A stretch of DNA of 64,000 nt from Plecoglossus altivelis. Its lineage: Eukaryota; Chordata; Actinopteri; Osmeriformes; Plecoglossidae. The stretch covers positions 6,359,183-6,423,182 of the forward strand of contig BROE01000013.1 in assembly GCA_036571765.1 (NCBI GenBank). Reading direction: 5' to 3'. Numbering within the stretch: position 1 is the first letter of the stretch; each line of letters opens with the position of its first letter. Shown in pieces: positions 48,439 through 60,565 of the stretch. Both the position numbers and the translations under genes were made by a program. Under the pieces are notes generated by a model that had not been told where the DNA came from, searched no databases, and worked only from the letters and a program-made list of their open reading frames with translations.

Positions 48439-48699
48439 AGTTGTGTCTGGTTTCAGCTCCCCTGCCGGTTGCCTGTTTGAGCAGTTTGAGAAAGGCAGGG
48501 GGTGAGGTGGACTGGGACATGGGCGGCAGGGGTAGGAGGGGCAGGGGTGGTGATGGTGATGGTTGGGGCACAGCGGGTGGCCTGCCACTGTGCTGAGATC
48601 AGATCTTATCGGGGGGAGGGGGGGGCAGGAGAGGGGGGGTAGAAAAGAGCCCCAGTTCAAGGTTGGGGTGCGGCCATGGGGCGGGTCCGGTTCATGTGT

Positions 48700-51600
48700 C
48701 AAGAGCAGAAAAGGAAGAAAGATTAATGGTCTCTGTGAAAACTTAGGCCCGCTCCCCGTCGCCTCTCCCTGCCCATCAGCGAGGTGTGGATCTCACTGGA
48801 CAGGGAAAGGGATTTCTTAAGGCCTCTCTGCTGATTGGTTTGGCGTGTCGTATGTTGGGGCCACTGAGTGATGGAGTGGTGTGGAGACAGCGGCCCAGCC
48901 TGGCCCGACCTCTGAGAACAGCTCTCCCATTCATGACGGTGTCTCTGCTGGGCCTCTGGAGGCTGGCCCAGATGAAAAGATCCTAATAGGTTGTCAGTGA
49001 GTTGCAACACTACCGCTCCCCTCAGCTTTCATAAGGCATTATCCAGTGAGGATGTGGAGTTGGAACAGATACGGCTGGTTTGAAAAGCAAACCCCTCCTT
49101 CCTGTGTTGTCGGGATATTTAAGGGAAACCCCCCCCACGACAGTGCCTGCACTGTGCCAAACCTTCAGAGGTGGAGGTGGAGGTTTTTGGCAAGGTTTGT
49201 GGGGAGAGAGGAGGAACATGTTGACACAGTGTTGAAGGAGTGTGTTTGTGTGCGTGCATTTGTGTGTTTCCCCCTGCAGAGTCAGACATGACACTACTTC
49301 ATTCATAATATTCACAAAGAGTTGTTGCTGTGTTTCTTAATCTAGGACTTGGATATACAACCCATAAGGATTTTTTTATAATTATTCCTAATTACAGCAG
49401 AACTGGTCATAGCATGTCAGTGCAGATCAAGGCCATAAGAGGCTTAAGTAAGGCAGTCTTTTGGCCTGTGTCAGGATTATTATCTTTGGCGGTGACACCA
49501 GGGTTACATTGCAAGCTTACTTCTTCGTTGTCATGGGGTCTAAAAAAGGGGCTTCGAGCCCACTCGATGACATTGTTTGAACCTGAACCCGGTCCACACT
49601 TCAACACAGATGTCTGTAGGATTTTTTGCGTTGTCGGAAGAATATTATTAAACTTGTCTTGACTAAATTCGAAAAGAAGCATTAAAATAACAAGTGTTAC
49701 ATGATTCAAAATGTGTTTCTTTTTTGTTTTTCTTTTAGTATCCTTTGACTATTTTTGAGTTCATCAGCCTCTATGGATTGCTAATTTGCTGCCAGAAGTG
49801 AAATGTGTACGTTTCCCTAGTTTCGGAGTGTTTGCTAAGCATATAAATGAGGTAATAAAGCAATGTAATTTAAGACAAAATTAATATGTTTTGTGCCTGT
49901 GCGTGTGCCTCTGGGGTTTATAAGCAGACTGAGCAAAACTGTCAGGGTTGCCAGATTTGAGGAAAAAAAATCCACTTTTCTAATGAACACTATACAGGGG
50001 ATTTCAGCTCAGTTTAATTGGGAAAGAGCAGCAGAGGGAGGTTTTACATCGGGAGTGAGGGAGGCCATCAGACCCTCGGAGGGAATATGTACGAGGCTGC
50101 AGTATTGTCCGTCTAATCATCTCACCTTACACTCATTCACACGCAGGCTGGAAGGAACCCTTTTGTCGCACATCTCCCAGTCCCCACACGGTTGTTTTGT
50201 TGTATGTCAGGACAGCAAATCCCTCGTTTTTTCTTACTTTACATTCCCCCATGGCTTTTTGGAGTGAGGGGAGGGGGGAGGGGGGGGACGCGTCGCTATA
50301 GCTATAAGCATTTTCGATGTAAACATGTTGACAAACGGTCCTTTGTGAACTTTGTTGCCGGTGACATTTATTCAGTAACAAAGCAGCTACTTGAGCTGGC
50401 TTCGTGGGCTAGCTTTCCTTTGAGGGCTAGTGATCAGTTGTCTGCACGCCAGCCGCCCCCGGCCACTGGCCCACCCATGATGGGGGGCTCCATGAAGGAA
50501 CTTATTTATAATTGCAACCAAGGCAAGGTTTCCTAAAAGCATTTTCCCCCCCTTAATGAAGTTTACTGGCACTGACGGCCCTCGTGGTAGCCAAAAGGTT
50601 TTAGTATTCTTTAGTAACATGTTAATATGATTTGTCTTGGCATCCCATAAAAAATGGAATTGGCACAGGAAGTAGCCATGAGCTTGAATCCCAATGCCAA
50701 ATTTGTTGTCAATGTTTTTACTTTGAGGAGGGGTTGGAGGAAAAATGTAATTAAGGCCATTGTTGTGTTTGTCTGTGGGGAGGGCTGGGCCTGACTGAAG
50801 GCTGTAATTATGAATGATATATCCTCTTTGGCCTGTGTTCTTTTTGTCCCCGAAGCAAAATTGGATTTGCTCCACACACTCCAGCACGACGCGAGATAAT
50901 CTTTGACCTGGATTGTCATCACCTGCATTCAGTGCTCAAAGCAAAGCTTTTCTCATTCATTTAGGCCATTCACTTAAAAGCTTGCCATCTCATAACCGCC
51001 CATGCTAACACGATGATCACAAAAATGACCGCCCTGCTTGCAGAAAGGCTGAGTGATCCCATCAGCGTCGAGTTACTTGGCTGCCCTGCTCACTGTACCA
51101 GTCGGAGTGGGGGTTGGAGGGAGGGAGGGGGGGGAATGCATTAGCACGGCGTATGGTAGACTGGGGCAGCAGAGTGGGGTGACCCTGGTGGGGTCTGGTG
51201 GCGCTGTGAAGCCTCTGCAGGGCTGAGTGCCCCTTCTCAGTGCGGGGCTCACCTGAGACAGCCTGCGAGGCCCCAACAGAGACGGCTTTCACAGAGCCCC
51301 TCCGGGGGCTTCAACCTGCAATAAAGCCACCATTTGATCCCCTTGAATTTCAAATCGCTCTCCTTTTGATTCCCTATTAACTCAGCCCACTTCTGTCCAC
51401 TTTGTTCAGGACAGAGGGTCAGATTGCTCCCCCTGTGAATGCTGGTTTGTTCGGTGGGCTGTTTGTGTACAGGGCCAGACCCATGTGTGGGTATTGAGCT
51501 GCAGGGGAAATTAAGCATTTGTTGAAGATTTCACGTTGTTGGGAATTTGTTTAGAAACCTTTTTTGGAAGGATGATCAAATTCCAAGCATTTTGAAATTT

Positions 51601-53903
51601 GCACTTGAAAGCCCACCTCCAATCTGACAGCATCTTTGCTTAACCTTTTCACCAACTGATTCTATTAATTATGCGTTGCTCTCCGATACATTCATTACTA
51701 TTCCAGCAGGATGTGTGTGTGTGTGTGTGTATCCATGGAGGGAGGAGGGGTGGTCTGTCAAAGGGATGAGGCTAAATGAAATGAATAGACCTGTGGACTT
51801 CAGAGGCCTGGGAAATGATAGGTTTGTTTTAAAGACTGATTATTCCCTGGTGTAATGAGCAAAAGTGCACCCATAAATTTGCAGGGGCCACCTCCAGGCA
51901 GTGCCCAGTGTGTCAGGATTACACCATGTTCCTTCATAACACCCCTCTTTAGCTGCCAGGAGGATGGTGTTTAAGGAAATTACACCCCAGGTACCAGACA
52001 CTCCCAGGCTTCCTGCTAATTGAATGCCCTTTTTATCGCTGTTGTCCAACGGATTCCTACTGCGAGCTTTGTTTTTGTAATTATTGCTTTAAATATACAC
52101 ATTAAAACACAATTATTTTACCTCTGAGCGCAGGGGAGTGGAGCTGGGGGTGAGGAGTTGCAGCTATTATTAGTGAAACATTTAACAGGATGAAAACCTG
52201 CAATCTTTTTCTATTCTGCTGGGGAAGAAAGCTCCCTGTGGTTAACTCCCACTGGTTAGAGGATAATGAAGGATAGACAGGGTTAACATGTATTAGCTGC
52301 TACATGATATGTTGCTCAGTCCAGATGGGGTCATGTCTTTCATCTACTGTTGCTGTTGAACGCTACATAACAATCAGCCCATTTGCCGATAGGTTGATGA
52401 TGTATTAAAAGCTTTTTTTCCATGTTTTCCCCGCCAGTATTGCCCCTCTCGAGCGTAGATCTCTTAATATTCTTGCTGCCAATAAGGATACGCTTCTCTT
52501 CTACTTCATATGGCTATGATCAAACCATTGACCTTTTTTTGGATGATGAAGCGGGGGTGGGGAGGGGGGGTGGGGGTGTTTATTATTTCTCTCTCCCCCA
52601 TCCTTCTTGTCTGAATCCAAATGTCAGGAGAGCGCAAACTCATCCCAGCTCTCTCAGATCACAGAGGAGGCATTTCCTGACATGTGTTGGTGCCCTCCCT
52701 GTCCCCGTGCCCAGCCCAGCAGGCATGTGCCCACGACGCTCTCTCTCGAACAGGGGAAATGAAAGAGCTCTTAAGCCGGTGCCAGTCACAGATGCCGGCC
52801 GCAGCCACCCGCCTGCCACGCCGCCTGCCACGCCGCCTGCTCTGTCTCTGCTCCCCTCCGACACCCTGCGGACTGGGCCTGGCCCGGACCTGCAGGTGGC
52901 CCCATTAACAGGGGAAAGTGTGTCACTGAAGCTGCCCAGGGAGTGTGAATAGAGCAGGCTGTTCCTGTGGCCGGGCTCCCTGGAAAGGGAAGGGCCTGTG
53001 GAAGTGGACTGCCTTACCGCTGTCCCAGCCAAGCCCAGGCCCAGGCCCAAAACCCTGGCCTGGGCCTGGCCTCACAGCTATCTGTTCCACAAGCTGAGAT
53101 CAAAGCGTTGTGGCTGGCATATCCACACGTTTCTCTCCCCGGCCTTGCTCAAGCAGCTGTTGAACAGGAACAGCCCCGCTCTGCCATGTCTGGGAGGGGG
53201 GAGAGGGGGGGAGGGAGGGAGGGAGGGGAGAGAGAGGCTGAAAGATTCATAGGCTGGATGTGCCATTAACTCCTGCATGATTGATGTCCCATGCGACTAA
53301 TGTGTCACAACTTGAAAAGCACGACGAGGGGGGAAATACTTTCAAACGTATCATCTTGTTCGTTTTCATCTACCAAAACCCCCCTGCCTAACCTCAGCCC
53401 TTGTGCGGACAGTGCTGTGTTAGCTGGAAGCAGCCTGGCGGTTTAGTGCCACATGTATGGCACAGTTCCTTAGATGTCAGCCACTTCTGTCCTGTGAGCT
53501 CTCCAGTGCTGTTTGGCTGGTTGTGGTGCTAACAGTGCACTTGAAACGCCACTGGGGCACACATAGGGAAACTGTGTAAGATCAGTTAGTAGTTTGTTCT
53601 GGCGGAGGGCTCTTGTTGGTGCAACGGAGGGGGATGTTATGACGTTGATAGCGATGCTCGGCTAACTGGTGGGCTGACAGACTGGCCCGGCCTCACTGCC
53701 TGATCTGGACTCGAGTCACCACATCTGACTTAGTCTGACTAACTCATTTTATGGATATTACCCTTAGCTGTAGATATTGGACATGTGGTCTTTCATAAAG
53801 ATTCCCAAGGCAGCATCTAAGCTGAACACTACCATTGCAACCGTTAACGGAAAAATGACCCGTGGGGTTCATCCTAGTCAGTAATAGTAACTTACTTCAA
53901 TGT
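48700..53903. other. Gene-free region upstream of mmp2, part 3
   Basis: GC- and G-run-rich intergenic sequence with no recognised gene. It holds a short (GT)n at 51713-51730, a near-repeat of TGCCACGCCGCC at about 52814-52838, and a GC-rich hairpin at 53035-53069. Long overlapping open frames at 52422-53269 appear on both strands and reflect base composition. Confidence 0.5.
53035..53069. repeat. GC-rich perfect inverted repeat (13-bp arms, 9-nt loop)
   Basis: Left arm CCAGGCCCAGGCC (53035-53047) and right arm GGCCTGGGCCTGG (53057-53069) are exact reverse complements separated by 9 nt. Confidence 0.9.
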
Positions 53904-54558
53904 TTTCCAGCTCTGAAATCAGTGGGCCGACAGAGAAGCGTGAAACTTCAGTTCTTGCTGACGTGACGTTTTGTTTGACTGGGCCACTCTGGCCAGTTGA
54001 TCTAATTTATTTTCCTTTGAAATGAAAGGCCTCCAGGGGCAAGGTGGAGCTCAGAGACAGACACACTCGAGCTGTGGCCGTCTGTGTGTGTCTACTTATT
54101 AATTAGTCCAGGGAATTCCAACAGCCCCCCTTTGGAAATGGAGGGGGGGGCAGAGATACCAGATGGACTCTGGGAGGGGGGTTAAGACATGGAGCTGAAG
54201 TGGCCAGAGAGGGAGGAGAGACAGAAACATTTGGGGGGGAAAACAAAACAATTGCAAGATTGTCAGCATAAAGAACCTCCCCCTCCCCCCCCCCCCAAAC
54301 CCAGCCCCCCCCCCTCTTCACTATGCAGTCATCTCTGTCCTCTCTGGTAATGGGAGCTGATTCCAAACTTAACTGAGTAAATTGTTATCAACTACTACCA
54401 AACTCAATTTGTGTATTTGTTCATGTGTTTTTTATATTGGAGACAAGGGTCATAATGGCTGCATGCTGTGTTTGACCCATAAACACCATGTTTGCCTTGG
54501 TTATAGCACCCTCCCCCCTCACCCAAGTAAATACCAAGCCCAAAGAAGCTTAAGAAAA
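53904..54558 (+). repeat. Direct tandem duplication, copy 1 (655 bp)
   Basis: Starts TTTCCAGCTCTGAAATC and ends GAAGCTTAAGAAAA. It is followed immediately by a second copy. No coding content. Confidence 0.95.
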
Positions 54559-55228
54559 TTTCCAGCTCTGAAATCAGTGGGCCGACAGAGAAGCGTGAAA
54601 CTTCAGTTCTTGCTGACGTGACGTTTTGTTTGACTGGGCCACTCTGGCCAGTTGATCTAATTTATTTTCCTTTGAAATGAAAGGCCTCCAGGGGCAAGGT
54701 GGAGCTCAGAGACAGACACACTCGAGCTGTGGCCGTCTGTGTGTGTCTACTTATTAATTAGTCCAGGGAATTCCAACAGCCCCCTTGTGGATGGATGGAG
54801 GGGGGGGGCAGAGATACCAGATGGACTCTGGGAGGGGGGTTAAGACATGGAGCTGAAGTGGCCAGAGAGGGAGGAGAGACAGAAACATTTGGGGGGGAAA
54901 ACAAAAACAATTGCAAGATTGTCAGCATAAAGAACTCCCCCTGCCCCCCCCCCCCCCCCCACCCAGCCCCCTCCCCCCTCTCACTATGCGTCATCTCTGT
55001 CCTCTCTGGTAATGGGAACTGATTCCAAACTTAACTGAGTAAATTGTTATCAAACTACTACCAAACTCAATTTGTGTATTTGTTCATGTGTTTTTTTATA
55101 TTGGAGACAAGGGTCATAATGTGGCCTGCATGCTGTGTTTGACCCATAAACACCATGTTTGCCTTGGTTATAGCACCCCTCTCCCCCCTCACCCAAGTAA
55201 ATACCAAGCCCAAAGAAGCTTAAGAAAA
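54559..55228 (+). repeat. Direct tandem duplication, copy 2 (670 bp)
   Basis: Aligns end to end with copy 1. Nearly all differences are small indels, many in C, G or A runs (for example around 54285-54312 against 54941-54961), plus a few substitutions. The 15-bp size difference is explained by these indels. Confidence 0.95.
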
Positions 55229-57108
55229 GATAAAGAAATGAATTTGTCTCCCTTGAATATAGTTAATGTTGTTTTTTCCATTTTATATGCTCCATATGCT
55301 TGATTTGATTTGCTGTTATTGTTGCACTTAATCCTAGTGGCTTTTGAATTCTCCTGGGTGTGTGTATTTTAGCATGGCTATTACACACACACTTAACACA
55401 TCGTTTATGACCAATGTTTGTCATGTACTTATTTTGGATTTTGGCATTTATGCTTGTTGTTGACCAAAATATTTTGAAAACAGTTATGCTATATTACTAT
55501 ATTTGTGTCCTTGCAAACCTCTGTATGTGGGATTATTGTTATTGTTTAACAATAATATATACATTGTCACACAAACCTATACCATTATGGCCACATTTTG
55601 TTGACCATGGCATTATGGCGCATTATGTTCACATAAAGACTGGAAGAGCCAGCTTAAGCAGGGAGAGCTGAAAATGGAGGGGCAATAACACCGTCCAATG
55701 AGCAGTAAGCAGAAGACAGAGGTAGAAGGGCGAGAGAGATAGACAGAGAATGTAAGAGAGAGAGAGCAAGAGCAAGCAAAAGAGAGAGAGAGAGAGACAG
55801 AAAGATAGAGAGAGAGATAGAGGGTGAGAGAGAGAGAGGCTCCGAGGCAGCCTGTCTCCTGGCTGGCCGTCTCAGGCAGCTTGAGTGGTCTGTGACAGCA
55901 TGCTCCCGCTCCGACCATACGGCCTGTCTCTTTAGCTAACAGCCCAGCTGCACGGGGAATGTCCCCAGGCCTGACACGTTGACACGGGGCGCCGCGTTGA
56001 CAAATAGCTGGAGTTTTCACCTCCTGCCGCACTGTCTGCTCCCTGTTAAATCAGGCCTTGCTGACTGTACGAGGGGAGTGACAGATCTGCTGTCAAAGCA
56101 CCGCTGCTGAACGAGGCCTTTCTGGGTGGCACTCTCAGCTGACGGGGGCCGGAGAGGACCCCTGGCTCTCCCAGACACTCACCCAGATCAGTGGCTCTTG
56201 TCAGTTTGGCTTCAGCACAGTGTGGCACTTCTGCAGGTACATTAGACTGCAATGAGACAAGGTTCTGGCCAGGAGAGGTGTAAGCACACTGTGAGTGTGT
56301 GTGTGTGTGTGCCCGAACATGCGTGTCACCCACTGACTAATACCTACTGATTATGTGTGCGGTTGTCACGACACCTCACAACCTATAATGTCTTTAAACA
56401 TACTTCAAAGGAGACAAGACCAGTAATTATCATCCCATGTGCCAAGTACACTTTTGTTTTCACAACACATACTAATCCTTTCATTGTGGGATGATGATAA
56501 GCAATTGATTCATCCCAGTACCTGTCAAGAGGTTCACACAGACAGACAGAAATCAACGTTTATGGATGTGATTATTCCTGGCCCTCTTTACGACCTCCCT
56601 GTCTGGTACTGGACTGGGGTGTATTTCTCTGTGCAGGTGTGCAGGTGTTTGAGGAGAGTGAGGAGTGTTTACCATCTTACCTTTGGGGCGGTGGCCCTTG
56701 TTAAACTTTTACCCAATGTACTGTGTGTGAACCAGTGAGAATTTACTGCTTGCCATGCGATGCTACAGTCTTGGTGTCTGGGCCCCGTGTGGCATCCAGC
56801 GCCATGTGTGCCCGCGGCGGTGTTTGGGTATCAGTTAGCACCGTTAGCTCGTAACGCTGTGGCGCCTGTTACCAATTCGTTTGTAATTGTTAAATCCCCC
56901 TCTCCTCTGTATAATCCTCCAGCTTGCATCTTTTGAGGCTGTCCCTGGTTGCGCCCCACTGATCTCTCTGTGGTGACGCCGCCACTCTGTGATTAATGCC
57001 ATCTCCTGCGCGCCTCCTCTCCCGCCATGTTCCCACCCCAACACCCCACCCCTCCTTTGCCGCTCGCCCTCCCTCACTTGACAAAAATCGCGGCGATCTT
57101 AACCTTCC
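55229..57108. other. Intergenic, no gene seen
   Basis: AT-rich at 55250-55640, a GA-rich tract at 55735-55845 and (GT)n at 56293-56311. No supported coding sequence. Confidence 0.5.
55735..55845. repeat. GA-rich low-complexity tract
   Basis: Dominated by GAGA with GACAGA and GATAGA interruptions. Confidence 0.85.
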
Positions 57109-57109
57109 A

Positions 57110-57749
57110 TGTACCCTCAGGCCCTGATTTCGTCAGCCCTTCACCAGGCAACCTATGAGCACCTTATTATCTTCCAGGCCCTCCCTCAACCTTCGGCACC
57201 TCACCTTGGGTCGTGCTGTCCTACCATTGTTTATGCTGCCACCCCCTTAAATCTATCTCCTCTCTCTTTTTTTTCACCCTCTACAGGATGCGGCCACTCT
57301 ATAACCACCCTGCTTGTCAATCCGTACCGTCCCCCCGCGCCACCCACCCTCCCCAGCCGCCGCAAAACACGCACCGCCCACGCTGCACTCACACACACAC
57401 ACATATAGACCCCCACCACCCCCACCCCAGCCATTCCCTTTGGTGCAGGAGATGCCAGACCTGCACTTCACAACCACCCATCCACTTAACCTTAGATAGC
57501 TACAGTGCGGCTGCCACCTCTTCCTTACTCCCCTCTTGTTCTTTAAAACTCCATACCACTCCTCCTCCCTTCCTCCCTTCTCCCTCTCCCATCGTCTGCT
57601 CCACACCCCCCCCCCCCACAACCTCTTCACTCCTCCTCCCTCACTATCTCGTGCTGCTGAAATGCGAATTGGCACTCACAGAGGTATAGACGGGTAGGAG
57701 GCCCGAGACAACAGCGAAAAAAGGAACAAAAAAACCAACCACCCTCATT
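57110..57749. repeat. Left flank of the assembly gap, noisily repeated on the right side
   Basis: Order of landmarks: CCAGGCCCTCCCTCAA, CACACATATAGACCCCCACC, GGAGATGCCAGA, CTGCTGCTGAAATG(C)GAATTGG, AGAGGTATAGA, CACCCTCATT. The same order recurs after the gap (57807-58468) with many indels. Confidence 0.85.
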
Positions 57750-57806
57750 NNNNNNNNNNNNNNNNNNNNNNNNNNNNNNNNNNNNNNNNNNNNNNNNNNN
57801 NNNNNN
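57750..57806. other. Assembly gap (57 N)
   Basis: Run of undetermined bases. Confidence 1.
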
Positions 57807-58468
57807 GGTGTGGGGGGGAAAAGGGGAACACAGAGAAATAATTTTTTTTTGGTTTTTCCCCCAAAGCTTCCACCGCCACCTTAATAGAATTTTTAAAAAT
57901 TTTTCAAGGCCTCCCTCAAAACTTCGACTACCTTTGCGTCGGTGCCTTACTTGTTTTTTTTTAACATGTGCAACGCATTAAAAATTCTAATTTCCTCTCT
58001 TTTTTATTTTTTAAAAAATAACCTTACTATGGTAAAGATGGTTGGCGCATCCTAATACCAACCCCCTTTGGTTTTTTGGGTCATCGTCGTCCCCCCGCCC
58101 CACCATCCCCCAAGCCGCCAGAAAAACACACGCAACTGCACTGCCATGCACTCCTCATAGACACACACACACATATAGACCCCCACCACTCCCACCCCAG
58201 CCCATCCCTTGGGTGAGGAGATGCCAGATGCATTAAACAATCCACTTAATAGATAAGCTACAGTGGGCTTGACTTTCTTTTCTCTCTTTTTTTAAAACTC
58301 CATACACTCCTCCTCCCTCCTCCTTCTCCCCTTCCCCCATCGTTCCACCCCCCCCCCCACACCTCTTCACTCCTCCTCTCATATCTCCTGCTGCTGAAAT
58401 GGAATTGGATCAAAGAGGTATAGAGGGAGGAGGGAGAAAAGGAAAAAAGGAAAAAAAACACCCTCATT
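57807..58468. repeat. Right flank of the assembly gap, degraded second version of the left flank
   Basis: Repeats the landmarks of the left flank with frequent single-base insertions and losses, especially in C and T runs, and closes with CACCCTCATT before unique sequence resumes. Confidence 0.85.
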
Positions 58469-59195
58469 GGGTTTTGTTGAAATATTTATAGGTCAGGGTT
58501 GACTGGCTAAATTGAATATCTATGCTGATCTCGCTTGCCTGTTTAACTTGCGCTTAGGCAAATATGTTTCCTAGGTGATAACCTTTTATGTACGAGTCTG
58601 ACTTCATTGAAATGCATAGAGATAAAAATGTGTCACACTTCACAGCCAAGCAAGGCAGCCCTAGACGTTCGATTATTCAAATGATAATTGACCTTAACCT
58701 GTAGATAGCTTATATTCTGTAGTCAATCACTCCATTTGCTGTAAAGATATGGAGAAAATACAGCTTTGTCATTTACATAACAAACCACTAGTGAATGTCA
58801 AGTACCCTGGGCAGGCTATTTGTGTGGAGAATAATGAGAAAAATATATAGCCAATTATTATTTCAACATGTTTTAATAATTTAAATGCTGTTGATGTGTG
58901 AATTACTGGCGGCATAGCTCTCAGACCTGTGCTTTGTTCACTCTCTGGCACTATTATTTTCTTCCTAACAAATGACTTGATGTTCATCTTCATATATAAT
59001 TTTCATTTCTCTGATATAATGGCTTCTAGTGGCTTGCTGTCAAAAGCTGATAAATTGACAAGCAGTGTCAAGGCACTGAAATCGACAATGCCGAAATGTT
59101 TGCTCTGCGGTTGGCCAAGAAAGAGGCTTTTTTTGATCATACTAGAGGGCACTCATAGTAATGAATGAATGCATGCATATATGCAAGCGTGGACA

Positions 59196-59196
59196 A

Positions 59197-59223
<27 letters not shown>
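59196..59223. repeat. (CA)n microsatellite
   Basis: About 14 CA units. Confidence 0.95.
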
Positions 59224-59227
<4 letters not shown>

Positions 59228-59621
59228 TACAAACACCACTCATACATTCAATCCATACTTTTCAAATACACACTTTTTGATCAGCATTTTCCAGAGACCA
59301 ATCTGTCTGAATAGTCAAGCCAGGTCATTTCATAGTTGCTATCAATACCAAGGGATTTTTTCCCTGAAAGAATCTGTCTGTCTGTCTGATTGGTCACTGA
59401 AAGAGCTGTGTGTACAAATGTTATCAGATCCATCTGTAAAAACACATTAGCTGGGGGCCGATTTGCATACATTTCCTAACGGAGCGCGTCAAAACTTGCT
59501 CCCCGACTCGAGCTGTTTGTTTAAAGTCAGCCAAAGCTCTATAATTAGCAATGTTTAATTATGGAAATGGCTGCCGAAAAGGAATTTCAAACACACTCTC
59601 TCCCCAGATCATTAGTTACAG

Positions 59622-59624
<3 letters not shown>

Positions 59625-59657
<33 letters not shown>
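59625..59657. repeat. (GA)n microsatellite
   Basis: About 16 GA units. Confidence 0.95.
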
Positions 59658-59660
<3 letters not shown>

Positions 59661-60076
59661 GAAATGCTTTCAGCAATGAAGGGTTCATATTTCAAGCTTA
59701 TAGCTGCTAAAAGGGTGTACTCAGAAAATCAATTTTATGAAAGTCCGTTCAGCACTAAAGGGAGTTCCATGCAACTAAGCAATTTTGAAATAATGTCCAT
59801 GGGCCCTGATTCATGGGTAGTAACAGGACTTTGCTCTCCTTGCTTGGGACATTATCCTCTAAGCCCAGGTCATAGGTCGAACCCTGGTTTAAATCAACCT
59901 CTGCTTAGCATAACTCGATTCTTAAAGGGCTGCCGGCAACCCTGGTATGAATAGATAAGTAGTGTTTCCAGAGGTGTGTGTATGTATGTGTGTGAGGCGT
60001 ACTAGATCAAAGCTGTGTGAGCTGTTTGGAGACTAAGAAAGGGGGACCAGACCCAACTTTAGGAATCAAACCTCAC

Positions 60077-60142
60077 CTTGACCCCGTTGGAGTTTGGGTT
60101 CTCATCCACCACAGTCAGCCTAGGGAGCCTGTGCGGCCACAT
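60077..60142 (-). other. Exon-like segment of unknown function (possible 22-codon exon)
   Basis: Minus strand: TGTTTCTTCTGGCTGTGTCAG precedes the segment (acceptor AG at 60045+100, that is, ending at 60144), an ATG at 60142 opens a 22-codon frame ending NPNSNGVK, and a donor AAG|GTGAGG follows (GT at 60076-60075). I recognise no protein family. It could be an exon of an unannotated or non-coding transcript, or chance. Confidence 0.2.
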
Positions 60143-60541
60143 GCTGACACAGCCAGAAGAAACACACAACCCTGGAGGCAGAACACACAGTGAACCCAAC
60201 TGAAATAGATGCTCAATAAATCCACTCCATATCGCCTCTTTAATAGTCCCCCACATCAAGCACTGTGGCTCTATTTTAAAGAGGAAAGGAGAAGGCCTGC
60301 ACATGTGTTTGGTGTGGTGGATGTGGCGGTGATGGGGGGGGGTGGTGGAGGGAGGGAGGGAGGGGGATAGTGTAGGTGACACTGAGGAAGCGGCCAATCC
60401 CCCTCCCGACCCCCCCAGCTGACACATGGGATATGGCTGGTCCTCCAAGCCCGCTGTGGAGACCACATCACCGCCACAAGGCTCACACACAGCGGAGGAA
60501 GGGGGCCAGTCACAGGATTAATAGTTTGTTTTGGGAGTGGC

Positions 60542-60565
60542 GTGTGTGTGTGTGTGTGTGTGTGT
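60542..60565. repeat. (GT)n microsatellite
   Basis: About 12 GT units. Confidence 0.95.

Noticed and set aside
48094..48702. Overlapping proline- and glycine-rich frames
   Set aside because: Produced by C and G homopolymers on both strands.
52422..53269. Long frames on both strands
   Set aside because: GC-rich DNA lacking stops; no splice or domain evidence.
57213..57689. 158-codon plus-strand open frame beside the gap
   Set aside because: Proline/serine/threonine-rich translation of C/T-rich DNA in an unreliable assembly region.
59870..59925. B-box-like GGTTCGACC on the minus strand
   Set aside because: No A box at the required distance and the last B-box bases do not fit.
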